NCBI GenBank assembly: GCA_032229625.1
Contig: JAVTVZ010000051.1
Location: 1 to 64,000, forward strand
From: Kineosphaera sp032229625
GTDB taxonomy: Bacteria > Actinomycetota > Actinomycetes > Actinomycetales > Dermatophilaceae
Direction: 5' to 3'
Length of the DNA stretch: 64,000 bases
Shown here: positions 10,015 to 17,845 of the stretch, in pieces
Numbering within the stretch: position 1 is the first letter of the stretch
Layout: each line of letters begins with the position of its first letter
Program-made: the position numbers and the translations under genes
The notes under the pieces: model-generated
The model's database searches: none
Seen by the model: the letters and a program-made list of their open reading frames with translations, nothing else
What the model was told of the DNA's origin: nothing

Positions 10015-10953
10015 TCAGCGGGTGCCGGCGTCGGTCGCCACGAGCGTCAGCAGGCTCGCCTCGGGCCGGCAGGCGAAGCGGAACGGCACGTAGGGGGAGG
10101 TCCCCAGGCCCGCGCTCACGTGCATCCACGCGGCCTGTGCCGGGGCCTGGGACGACGCGATGCCGTTGGCCCCGGGCCACCAGCGCGAGACGCCCTTGGC
10201 GCGGCGCGTGTCGAGGTCGCAGTTCGTCACGAGGGCCCCGTAGAGCGGCAGCGCGAGCTGCCCGCCGTGCGTGTGGCCCGCGATGAGCAGCCCCGCGCCG
10301 TCGCGGGTCATCGCGTCGAGCACCCGCGTGTAGGGCGCGTGGCAGATGCCGACCTTGAGATCGGCGTCGGGGTCGGGCGCGCCGGCGACCGCCGCGTAGT
10401 CGTCGTAGTTGAGGTGCGGGTCGTCGACGCCGACGAGTTCGAGTGCGAGGTCGGCGACGCGCAGGGAGCCGCGGGCGTTCGTCAGGTCCGACCAGCCGCG
10501 CTCCGCGAGGCCGGCGACGAGCGCGTCGGTCGGCAGCCGCGGCGTCTGCGGCTTGTGGCGCCGCTTGCGCAGGTAGTCGACCGGGTTGCGCTTGCCCGGG
10601 GCGAAGTAGTCGTTGGAGCCCAACACGAAGGCCCCGGGGCGGTCCAGATACGGCTCCATCGCGTGCAGCAGCGGCTCCACCGAGTCGGGGTGGGCGATGT
10701 TGTCGCCGGTGTTGACGACGATGTCCGGTTCGAATCGGGCCAGCTCACGCACCCACCGGGCCTTGCGGCGCTGATCGGGCATGAGATGCAGATCCGAGAA
10801 GTGCAGCACCGTCACCGGCCGGGCGCCGACAGGAAGCACGGGGAGGTCGAAGGCCCGCAGCGCGTAGGCGTTGCGCTCGACGAGCCCGGCATAGGCCAGC
10901 CCGGCGACGCCCGCGGCGCCGACCCCGACGGTGGCCCGCAGCAGCGCCCCCAT
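10015..10953 (-). CDS. Metallophosphoesterase (membrane-anchored)
   Basis: Calcineurin-like phosphoesterase with all core metal motifs in order: SDLHL, NTGDN, GSND, the CHAPYT histidine and AGHTHGGQ. One N-terminal hydrophobic helix (about 4-24) suggests a membrane anchor. The 312-aa length suits the YkuE/LpxG-like group, whose substrates are often phospholipids or nucleotide-lipid phosphates; the actual substrate is unknown. ATG at 10953 overlaps the stop of the penicillin-binding protein gene (ATGA), so it is coupled to cell-wall synthesis. M. tuberculosis has the same pair (Rv3682-Rv3683). Confidence 0.9.
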   Translation of the reverse strand: MGALLRATVGVGAAGVAGLAYAGLVERNAYALRAFDLPVLPVGARPVTVLHFSDLHLMPDQRRKARWVRELARFEPDIVVNTGDNIAHPDSVEPLLHAMEPYLDRPGAFVLGSNDYFAPGKRNPVDYLRKRRHKPQTPRLPTDALVAGLAERGWSDLTNARGSLRVADLALELVGVDDPHLNYDDYAAVAGAPDPDADLKVGICHAPYTRVLDAMTRDGAGLLIAGHTHGGQLALPLYGALVTNCDLDTRRAKGVSRWWPGANGIASSQAPAQAAWMHVSAGLGTSPYVPFRFACRPEASLLTLVATDAGTR

Positions 10954-13637
10954 CAGGTGTTCTGCCCCGAGTCGCCGCCGTCGCCCTCGTCTGCGCCGCC
11001 GCCACCGCCACCGCCGTCGCCACCGCCGCCGTTGGGCCGGTCGTTCTGCTGGTCGTTCGGGGCGGGGGCGTTGTTGTCGCCACCGCCGTCGTTGCCACCG
11101 CCGTCGTTGCCACCGCCGTCGTTGCCGCCCCCCTCGTTGCCGCCGCCACCGGCGTTGCCGTCACCGGCGCGCGGCGAGTTGCCCCCGCCGTCGTTGCCCG
11201 ACGGGCTCGGCGTGGAGCGGCTCGGGGCCGAGCGCTGCGGGGGCGGCGCCGGGATCCCGCGAGACAGGTAGAGCGTGATCGTCTCGCCCTTGGGCGCGAA
11301 GTCGCCGGCCGAGATCGACATGTCCGCGACGCGCCCCCACGGGATCGTGTTGGCCCGCACCTTGCGCGAGGCCACCTCGACCTGGAATCCGGCCTCCTCG
11401 AGGCGACGGGTCGCCGACCCCTCGCTGCGGCCGATGACGTCGGGCACCTCGGCCTGCTGGCTCTCCTGCGTCCCGAGCACCTTGAACCGCTCCTGCGGCA
11501 AGCCCTTGCTGGTGAGCACGATCGCGCGCTCCCACAGCGGGCCGGCGATCGTCGCGCCGTAAACGCCGGGCATCGCGGTCGGCGGGTCGGGCGTGCCGAC
11601 CCACACGGCGGCGGCACGCTGTGGCGTGAAGCCCGCGAACCACGTCTGCTTGCTCAGGTCGGCGGTGCCGGTCTTGCCGGCGGCCTGGCGACCACCCGGC
11701 ATACCGATCGCGCGGCCGGTGCCCTCGGTGAGCACGGACTGCAGGATCCGGGTCGAGCGGTAGGCCACGACCGGATCGATGACCTGCTTGCAGTTGCCGT
11801 CGGAGACCTTGTAGGTCTTGCCGTCGAAGGCCTTGATGTCCGTCACCGGCACCGGGTCGCAGCGCTTGCCGCCGGCGGCCAGCGTCGCGTAGGAGTTCGC
11901 GACCGTCAGCGGCGAGGCGAGGTCCGCGCCGAGGATGACCGCGGCCATGCCGGACTCGCCGTACAGCCCGTTGGCGGCCGTGTGCAGGCCCATCTTCTTC
12001 ATCGTCTCGCGCTCGTTGCACACCCCGACCATGCTGGCCAGCTGCAGGAACGCCGTGTTGACCGACAGGGCGGTCGCGTGCCGCAGCGACATCGTGCCGT
12101 GCTCGTTGCTCTCGGCGTTGAAGGGCGCGTAGCTGCCGACGAAGCCGCACTCGCTGCCGCCGAGGCGGGACGCGGAGTAGCGCGTGCCGTCGGACGGGGC
12201 GTCGATCGTCGTGTTCGCCGACATGCCCTTCTCCAGGGCGGTCACGACGGCGAACATCTTGGCCGTCGAGCCGATCTGGAAGCCGCCGGAGCCGCCATAC
12301 CGCTGATCGACGGTCCAGTTCACCGACGTCTCGCCGAACTTCTTGCTCGCCCCGTGCGTGTACTTCGTCGTCTGCGCGAGCGCGATGACGTGGCCGGTGC
12401 CGGGCTCGATGACGGCCGCGGCCGCGCCGCGCCGGCGGGAGTTGCCGACCGGGATCCGCGCCTCGAGCGACTTCTTGAGCTGCGCGTTCGTGTCGATGTC
12501 GTAGGTCGTCTGGATCTTCAGGCCGCCGCGGAAGACGCGCTTCTCCCGCTCCGCGGGGGTGTCGCCGAGTGCCGGCTGCTCCATGAGCCAGGCCTTGACG
12601 TAGTCGCAGAAGTAGGGGTCCTTCGACGCCGGGCAGGACGCCTGGCCCTTCGTCGGGTTGAGCTCGATGGGCGTGTTGATCGCCGCGCGCATCCGGGCCG
12701 TGGAGATGCGGCCGGTCTCGCGCATGCGCTTGAGCACGTCGTTGCGCCGCGCCTCCGCCTTGTCGGGGTATTGGAACGGGTCGGTCGCGCCCGGGCGCTG
12801 CGCCATACCGGCGATGAGCGCGGCCTGGGGCAGCGTCAGCTTGTCCGCCGAGATCCCGAAGTAGCGGCGCGACGCGGCCTCGACCCCGTAGGCGCCCGCC
12901 CCGTAGTAGATGAGGTTGAGGTAGCCCTCGAGGATCTGCTTCTTGCTGAGCTTCTCCTCCAGGGCGATCGAGTACTTCGCCTCCTGCAGCTTGCGGACGA
13001 TGCCCGGGATGCCGCCGCGGGCCTGGGCGGCCTCGGCGGCCTTGTTGTCCTCGTCCTTGAGCGCGGAGTAGACCCGCGTCTGCTTGACGTACTGCTGCGT
13101 GATCGTCGACGCGCCCTGCTTCTCGCCCTGCATCGTCTGGAAGAGCGCGCGCGCGATGCCGCGGGCGTCGATGCCGCCGTGGTCGAAGAAGCGGTCGTCC
13201 TCGATCGCGACCTGCGCGTCCTGCATGACCGGCGCGATCTTGTCCAGCGGCACGACCGTGCGGTTCTCCTCGTAGAGGGTGGCGATGACGCTGCCGTCCT
13301 TGGCGAGGATCTGCGACTGCTGAGCCATCGGCGAGGCGGTGAACTCCGCCGGCAGCGAGTCGAACGTGCCGATCGCCTCCTTGGCCGTCAACCCCGCGAG
13401 CCCGACGACCGGCACGAAGATGCCCGCGCCCAGGAGCCCGGCGACCATCGACAACGCGACGAACGCGCCGAGCAGGCTGAAGGCCTGCCCGCGGCCCGAG
13501 CGCCCGGCGCCCGATCCGCCGGAGCCGGCGCCACCGGGCGGCTCGGCGCCGTCCGCGCCGCTCGAGCTGCGTGCGGCGGCGCTCGCGGCCGCGGACCCAC
13601 TCGTGTAGCCCGAGGAGTCGCCAGTTGTGGGGCTCAT
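10953..13637 (-). CDS. ponA2: Bifunctional penicillin-binding protein with PASTA domain (PonA2 type)
   Basis: Polymerises and cross-links peptidoglycan. After a Gly/Ser-rich cytoplasmic tail and one transmembrane helix (about 53-80) comes a GT51 glycosyltransferase (catalytic Glu in EDDRFFDHG, 146-154; GASTITQQ, 175-182). The transpeptidase has STAK (457-460), SVN (525-527) and KTG (655-657). One PASTA domain lies at about 728-792, then a Gly/Asn/Asp tail with GGGND repeats. ATG at 13637 gives 894 aa; an upstream in-frame GTG is less likely. It diverges from whiB4/wblA as in mycobacteria and Streptomyces. In mycobacteria PonA2 is important under stress and non-replicating conditions. Confidence 0.95.
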   Translation of the reverse strand: MSPTTGDSSGYTSGSAAASAAARSSSGADGAEPPGGAGSGGSGAGRSGRGQAFSLLGAFVALSMVAGLLGAGIFVPVVGLAGLTAKEAIGTFDSLPAEFTASPMAQQSQILAKDGSVIATLYEENRTVVPLDKIAPVMQDAQVAIEDDRFFDHGGIDARGIARALFQTMQGEKQGASTITQQYVKQTRVYSALKDEDNKAAEAAQARGGIPGIVRKLQEAKYSIALEEKLSKKQILEGYLNLIYYGAGAYGVEAASRRYFGISADKLTLPQAALIAGMAQRPGATDPFQYPDKAEARRNDVLKRMRETGRISTARMRAAINTPIELNPTKGQASCPASKDPYFCDYVKAWLMEQPALGDTPAEREKRVFRGGLKIQTTYDIDTNAQLKKSLEARIPVGNSRRRGAAAAVIEPGTGHVIALAQTTKYTHGASKKFGETSVNWTVDQRYGGSGGFQIGSTAKMFAVVTALEKGMSANTTIDAPSDGTRYSASRLGGSECGFVGSYAPFNAESNEHGTMSLRHATALSVNTAFLQLASMVGVCNERETMKKMGLHTAANGLYGESGMAAVILGADLASPLTVANSYATLAAGGKRCDPVPVTDIKAFDGKTYKVSDGNCKQVIDPVVAYRSTRILQSVLTEGTGRAIGMPGGRQAAGKTGTADLSKQTWFAGFTPQRAAAVWVGTPDPPTAMPGVYGATIAGPLWERAIVLTSKGLPQERFKVLGTQESQQAEVPDVIGRSEGSATRRLEEAGFQVEVASRKVRANTIPWGRVADMSISAGDFAPKGETITLYLSRGIPAPPPQRSAPSRSTPSPSGNDGGGNSPRAGDGNAGGGGNEGGGNDGGGNDGGGNDGGGDNNAPAPNDQQNDRPNGGGGDGGGGGGGADEGDGGDSGQNT
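11045..11160 (-). repeat. GGGND coding repeat in penicillin-binding protein tail
   Basis: Repeated GGCGGTGGCAACGAC-like 15-nt units on the minus strand encode Gly-Gly-Gly-Asn-Asp four times, in a disordered extracytoplasmic tail. Confidence 0.8.
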
Positions 13638-14017
13638 GGCGCCAGGGTAAACCGGGAGTCTGACAAGGATCGACCCTGACGCCGCCCCTCCCGACCCGGA
13701 CACCTGACCGAATCACGGCCGGCTCGCACCCAGGGCACCTCCCAGGCCGCTCACGCCCGCCGGACGTCGCGGGCGGGCCCGGAGGGGTCCGCGGCGGGTC
13801 CGGAGGACCTGCGCGTCGCGCGGTGCGTACTCAAGTACGCGACTGGTCGAGAAAAAAAGCACTGGTTGGGGAGTGACGCGGACCTGCGGCGTGTGCCACA
13901 ATCGGATTGTTGGGTCACTGACGAGTACCGCAACAGGTGGTTATGTTTGCTCAAGGACTCGTCATCGCGACGGAATCGTGCTCAGAGGCGAGCACGAGGG
14001 AAACTGAGGGGCTATCA
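13638..14017. other. Divergent promoter region between ponA2 and whiB4/wblA
   Basis: 380 bp holding the upstream sequence of both genes. It is relatively AT-rich around 13850-13960, including a run of seven A at about 13852, in contrast to the rest of the window. A dyad lies at 13896-13913. Exact -10 and -35 boxes are not assigned. Confidence 0.6.
13896..13913. promoter_or_regulatory. Candidate operator dyad upstream of whiB4/wblA
   Basis: CCACAATCGGATTGTTGG, with a perfect CAATC/GATTG core around one base. It lies about 105 nt upstream of the WhiB start in the AT-rich part of the divergent region, so it could serve either gene. Confidence 0.35.
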
Positions 14018-14335
14018 ATGACGATCTCATCAGCGCCGACGCGGCGTCGCCCCAGACTCATGGAGGACTGGGCACCGTTCGCAGCGTGTCGGAAGACCGA
14101 GCCCGACGCGCTCTTCGTGCAAGGAGCGGCTCAGCAGCAGGCCAAGCAGATCTGCCTGCGCTGTCCCGTGGTCAGGGAGTGCCTGGCCGACGCGCTCGAC
14201 AACCGGACCGAGTTCGGGGTGTGGGGCGGGATGACCGAGCGGGAGCGACGCGCGATGCTGCGCCGACACCCCGGCGTGGTCTCCTGGCGGGCACTGTTCG
14301 AGCGGGGCTCGGAGGAGTCCGCCTGCTCCGCCTGA
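14018..14335 (+). CDS. whiB4: WhiB-family iron-sulfur transcription regulator (WhiB4/WblA type)
   Basis: Small redox-sensing regulator. Four cluster-binding cysteines (Cys24, Cys46, Cys49, Cys55; CX2CX5C core), the GVWGG turn (67-71) and a basic C-terminal segment (ERERRAMLRRH) are present. ATG at 14018 with GAGGGG nine nt upstream gives 105 aa; the frame is open further upstream, but that part looks non-coding. Divergence from ponA2 with ArsA-like genes on the far side identifies it with WhiB4 of mycobacteria and WblA of Streptomyces. Those orthologues respond to oxygen or nitric oxide and affect antioxidant genes or development; the same role here is inferred. Confidence 0.92.
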   Translation: MTISSAPTRRRPRLMEDWAPFAACRKTEPDALFVQGAAQQQAKQICLRCPVVRECLADALDNRTEFGVWGGMTERERRAMLRRHPGVVSWRALFERGSEESACSA

Positions 14336-14659
14336 CGCACTGCGCCACGCACGTCACGCACGACCGCTTCACGCACCACCGCTTCATGCACGACCGTTCG
14401 ACGCGCGACGCGTCTGCGCTGCGGCCACCACCGCCCGGCGCCTGACGTGCACACCCGACCACAGCACCGAGCCCCCGTGCCGGTCGGCGTCTCCCGCCCC
14501 GTCCACTCGCTGTCACGGCCATGTCCGCCCTGGCAGCACCACGGCCCGGCCGCCCTCGCGGCCGGGCCTTCGTCGTCGTGGCCGAGCCGTCGTCGTCAGC
14601 GGGTCCGGCCCGTCGGCCGAGGCGCCCGTCGGCCGAGGCGCCCGTCAGTCGCGGCGTCG
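14336..14659. other. Convergent spacer with 15-nt repeats and terminator
   Basis: A 324-bp junction between whiB4 and the ArsA-like genes. It holds three 15-nt units (CACGCACGACCGCTT type) at 14355-14399, a hairpin at 14543-14568 and two short duplicated segments near 14610-14680. No gene is seen. Confidence 0.7.
14543..14568. terminator. Bidirectional terminator hairpin
   Basis: Perfect 11-bp stem GGCCCGGCCGC/GCGGCCGGGCC around a CCTC loop, followed by TTCGTCGTCG on the plus strand. It sits between convergent genes. Confidence 0.8.
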
Positions 14660-15946
14660 TCAGTCGCGGTGCCCGGCGAGTGCCGCGCCGATGTCGCGCA
14701 GCCCCGCCAGGTCGTGCACGTCGACCGCGGCCAGCGGCACCTCGACCATCGGCACCCCGGGGTGCCGGTCCGCGAACCGCCGCGCCGCCGCCTCGTGCCG
14801 CACCGCCGTGCGCGCAATATCGGCGTGCAGCCCCAGTATCCCCGGCAACAACTCGTCGGCCCGCAGCTCCTCGGCCGGCAGCTCCTCGGCCCGCAGCTCG
14901 TCGGCAGGTAGTACGTCGGCCGGTAGCCCGTCGGCCGGGCCGGGCGCGTCGGCGTCCTGCGTGAGCCGGGCCTCGACCCGACCCGCGAGCTGCTCGGCCT
15001 GCGCGGCGCCGAGCTGCGGGAGCGGGGTGCGGACCATCCGGTTGACGACGACCCCGGCCAGCGGCATCGCGTCGGCCCGCAGCCGCTCGACGAAATACCC
15101 GGCCTCGCGCAGCGCGTCCCGCTCCGGCGAGGCCACGACGACGAAGGCCGTGCCCGGCGCCTGGAGCAGCGCATACGTCTTGTCGGCCCGCTCGCGGAAG
15201 CCGCCGAACATCGTGTCGAGCGCCGCGACGAGCGTCTGGACGTCGTCGAGCATCTGGGTGCCGAGCACCTTCGACAGCGCGCTGCGCGCCACGCTCATGC
15301 CCTTGGCGACGACCTTGAGGTAGGCCCGCCCGCTGACCTTCGCCGGCGCGACGAGCAGCCGGATGAAGCGCCCGTCGAGGAAGCTGCCGAGCCGCTCGGG
15401 CGCGTCGAGGAAGTCCAGCGCCGACCGCGACGGCGGGGTGTCGACGACGATGAGATCCCAGCGCGCGCCGTGCTCGCCGCGCTGGGCGTGCAGCTGCCAC
15501 AGCTTCTCCATCGCCATGTATTCCTGCGTGCCGGCGAACGAGCTGGACAGCGCGATGTAGAAGGGGTTGGCGAGGATCTGCTCGGCCTTCTCCGGGCTGG
15601 CGTGCGCCTGCACGACCTCGTCGAAGGTCCGCTTCATGTCGAGCATCATCGCGTCGAGCGAGCCGCCGGCCTGCGCGCCGACCCCCGCGACGGCGCGGGG
15701 GGTGTTGTCGAGCGCGGTGAGGCCGAGCGACTGGGCGAGCCGCCGCGCCGGGTCGATCGTCATGACGGCGACGGCGCGGCCCTGCTCGGCGGCGCGCAGC
15801 GCGAGCGCCGCGGCGCTCGTCGTCTTGCCGACGCCCCCGGAGCCGCAGCACACGACGACGCGCGTCGCGGGGTCGGCGATGAGGGCGTCGAGGTCGAGGC
15901 GGGGGGCGTCGGGCTGGGTCGCGCGGGGGCGCTGGCTCGCGGTCAT
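14660..15946 (-). CDS. ArsA/Get3-like ATPase, second subunit
   Basis: P-loop ATPase of the SIMIBI class: GSGGVGKTT at 35-43, a DPA switch motif (TIDPARRLAQSL) and VVDTPPSRSALDFLD. ATG at 15946 overlaps the stop of the partner gene (ATGA), so the two are made together. The arrangement matches M. tuberculosis Rv3679-Rv3680, a paired ATPase complex related to ArsA and Get3; no arsenite-binding or tail-anchor function can be read from sequence. Residues about 334-367 carry a pentapeptide repeat (ADELRAEELP), an insertion of low-complexity sequence. Confidence 0.88.
   Translation of the reverse strand: MTASQRPRATQPDAPRLDLDALIADPATRVVVCCGSGGVGKTTSAAALALRAAEQGRAVAVMTIDPARRLAQSLGLTALDNTPRAVAGVGAQAGGSLDAMMLDMKRTFDEVVQAHASPEKAEQILANPFYIALSSSFAGTQEYMAMEKLWQLHAQRGEHGARWDLIVVDTPPSRSALDFLDAPERLGSFLDGRFIRLLVAPAKVSGRAYLKVVAKGMSVARSALSKVLGTQMLDDVQTLVAALDTMFGGFRERADKTYALLQAPGTAFVVVASPERDALREAGYFVERLRADAMPLAGVVVNRMVRTPLPQLGAAQAEQLAGRVEARLTQDADAPGPADGLPADVLPADELRAEELPAEELRADELLPGILGLHADIARTAVRHEAAARRFADRHPGVPMVEVPLAAVDVHDLAGLRDIGAALAGHRD
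14843..14945 (-). repeat. 15-nt tandem repeat within ArsA-like gene
   Basis: Plus-strand units of the form CAGCTCCTCGGCCGG encode Ala-Glu/Asp-Glu-Leu-Pro/Arg on the minus strand, in about six or seven imperfect in-frame copies. Confidence 0.8.
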
Positions 15947-17094
15947 CCCCACACCGCCTGGTCGGCGAGCTGCTGCGCGAGCTCGCGCACGCTGCTCGCA
16001 CCGGTCGGGTCCAGCACGTGCGGCAACACGTGCACCGGGGTGCCGAGCTCGTCGAGGGCCGCGAGCTGGCTGTCCTCGAGGGCGATCCGCTCGACGTGCG
16101 CGCGGGCCTGGGCCAGCAGCGCCGCGGCGACCTGCGGCGGCCCGACGTCGCCGCCGAGGGCCGCGCCCGTCGTCTCGCCCAGCGCGTCGGCCACCGCCGG
16201 CTCGCCGACCCGGCCCTCGAGCAGCGCCTCGCCCTGCTCGGGGGTGAAGTAGGCCGAGCGCGCCTGGTTGACGATGACGGCGCCGACGCCGAATCCCTCG
16301 GCGCGCAACTCACCGACGGCGTCCACGGTCTCCTGCACCGGCATCTCCTCCAGCAGCGTGACCACGTGCACCCGGCTGCCCGGTGAGTGCAGCAGGGTCG
16401 TGATCGACTCGGCCTGATGGCGGATCGGCCCGACCTTGGCGAGCTGGGCGACCTCGGCGTTGACGTTGAGGAAGGGCAGCACGCGCCCGGTCGGCGGCGC
16501 GTCGAGCACGACCGCGTCGTAAGCGGGAGTGCCGCCCTCGCGGCGCGACACCGCCTCATAGACCTTGCCGATGCACAGGACGTCGCGCACCCCGGGAGCG
16601 ATCGTCGTCGCGAAGTCGATCGCGCCGAGCTTCTCCAGCACTCCGCCCGCGGAGCCGAGCCGGTAGAAGATCGCGAGGTATTCGATGAGTGCCGCCTTGG
16701 CCTCGACGGCCAGACCCCAGACCTCCCCGCCCCCGGAGACCCGCATGATGCGCTCCTCCCGACTCGCCAGCGGCGGCACGTCGAGCGCCTGGGAGATGCC
16801 CTGGCGGCCCTCGACCTCGCACAGCAGGACCCGGCGACCCAGGCTCGCCAGCGTCAGGGCCAGCGCCGCCGCCACCGTCGTCTTGCCCGCGCCGCCCTTG
16901 CCGGTGACGACGTGCAGCCGCACGTCCGACCAGTCGTGACCTGCCGAGCCGGCGTCGGCCATGGCGTCGGGGACGTCGTCGGGCGCGCTGCCGTCGCTGG
17001 TCGTGGGGCCGGTCGCGGCGCTCGTCGCGGCGGTCACCGCGTCGGGCGACGGGTCGTCGCCGGGCGGGGACGGCTGAGCCGTGGGCGGTGCCAT
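15943..17094 (-). CDS. ArsA/Get3-like ATPase, first subunit
   Basis: A second SIMIBI ATPase with the intact deviant P-loop GKGGAGKTT (65-73 from the chosen start) and LDAPPTGRVLPFL. ATG at 17094 is chosen because the longer reading frame would run through the start region of the divergent DUF4177 gene; an ATG at 16962 (MADAGSAGHD) is also possible. About 60 N-terminal residues are disordered and Ala/Ser/Asp-rich. It pairs with the gene downstream, probably as a heterocomplex in the cytoplasm. Orthology to Rv3679 is inferred from order and sequence type. Confidence 0.88.
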   Translation of the reverse strand: MAPPTAQPSPPGDDPSPDAVTAATSAATGPTTSDGSAPDDVPDAMADAGSAGHDWSDVRLHVVTGKGGAGKTTVAAALALTLASLGRRVLLCEVEGRQGISQALDVPPLASREERIMRVSGGGEVWGLAVEAKAALIEYLAIFYRLGSAGGVLEKLGAIDFATTIAPGVRDVLCIGKVYEAVSRREGGTPAYDAVVLDAPPTGRVLPFLNVNAEVAQLAKVGPIRHQAESITTLLHSPGSRVHVVTLLEEMPVQETVDAVGELRAEGFGVGAVIVNQARSAYFTPEQGEALLEGRVGEPAVADALGETTGAALGGDVGPPQVAAALLAQARAHVERIALEDSQLAALDELGTPVHVLPHVLDPTGASSVRELAQQLADQAVWG

Positions 17095-17151
17095 GGGCGG
17101 AAGTCTAGAAGCGTCGCGGGCGGGCGACGCCCGCTGGCTAGAGTGGCCGCC

Positions 17152-17307
17152 ATGACCAGCTGGGAATACGCAACTGTTCCGCTCATCGTCCACGCGACGC
17201 AGCAGATCCTCAACAACTGGGGCGAGGACGGGTGGGAGCTCGTGCAGACAGTCGTCATGCCCGACGGCAACCTCGTCGCCTACCTCAAGCGCCCGAAGGA
17301 GGCGTGA
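17152..17307 (+). CDS. DUF4177-like small protein
   Basis: 51-aa protein (MTSWEYATVPLIVH start) with the WEYATVPL ... NNWGEDGWELVQT ... GNLVAYLKRP pattern typical of DUF4177. It is too small for an enzyme. ATG at 17152 stands opposite the ArsA-like start, and its stop overlaps the RidA start (TGATG). A homologue in the same place in M. tuberculosis (Rv3678A region) supports a real gene. Function is unknown. Confidence 0.85.
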   Translation: MTSWEYATVPLIVHATQQILNNWGEDGWELVQTVVMPDGNLVAYLKRPKEA

Positions 17308-17780
17308 TGAGCCAGGTCGTCGATCGACTCGCCGCCCACGGGCTGACCCTGCCCACGGTCGTGCCGCCGCTCGCCGCCTACGTGCCGGCGAAGGTCGACG
17401 GGCGCCGCATCTACGTCTCCGGGCAGGTGCCGCTCGTCGACGGTGCGCCCGCCGCGACCGGCAAGGTCGGTGAGGGTGACGGCTTCGTGACCCCGGAGCG
17501 GGCCAAGGAGCTCGCGCAGCTGTGCGCGCTCAACGCCATCGCCGCGATCGCGACGGTCGCCGACCTCGACGACGTCGAGTCGGTCGTCAAGGTCGTCGGC
17601 TTCGTCGCCAGCGACCCCGACTTCACCGGCCAGCCCGGCGTCGTCAACGGCGCCTCCGAGCTCTTCGCCACCGCCTTCGGCGAGGCCGGCCGCCACGCGC
17701 GCAGCGCCGTCGGCGTCACCGCCCTGCCGCTGGGCGTGCCCGTCGAGGTCGAGGTCATCGTCGCGCTCAAGGACGACTGA
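17307..17780 (+). CDS. RidA family protein
   Basis: YjgF/YER057c/UK114-type protein of 157 aa. The family hydrolyses reactive enamines/imines formed by PLP enzymes. Visible features are IYVSGQVPLVDG, the central SVVKVVGFVASDPDF segment, and ARSAVGVTALPLGVPVEVEVIVAL at the end, where most members have an Arg-containing active site (here ARSAVG). ATG at 17307 overlaps the preceding stop. Conserved neighbour of the ArsA-like pair in actinobacteria. Confidence 0.92.
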   Translation: MSQVVDRLAAHGLTLPTVVPPLAAYVPAKVDGRRIYVSGQVPLVDGAPAATGKVGEGDGFVTPERAKELAQLCALNAIAAIATVADLDDVESVVKVVGFVASDPDFTGQPGVVNGASELFATAFGEAGRHARSAVGVTALPLGVPVEVEVIVALKDD

Positions 17781-17845
17781 CACCTCCGCAGCACGTCACC
17801 GCGATCGGGTCTGCGGGCCGGGTCGCGCAGATCGGGGAACGCGCC

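Noticed and set aside
11982..13679. Long plus-strand frame opposite the penicillin-binding protein
   Set aside because: An antisense shadow created by GC-rich codon usage; the minus frame has all enzyme motifs.
14018..17094. Arsenic resistance cluster (ArsA-like genes)
   Set aside because: No arsB, arsC, arsR or arsenite-binding Cys sites are seen; the pair matches the conserved actinobacterial Rv3679-Rv3680-type complex.
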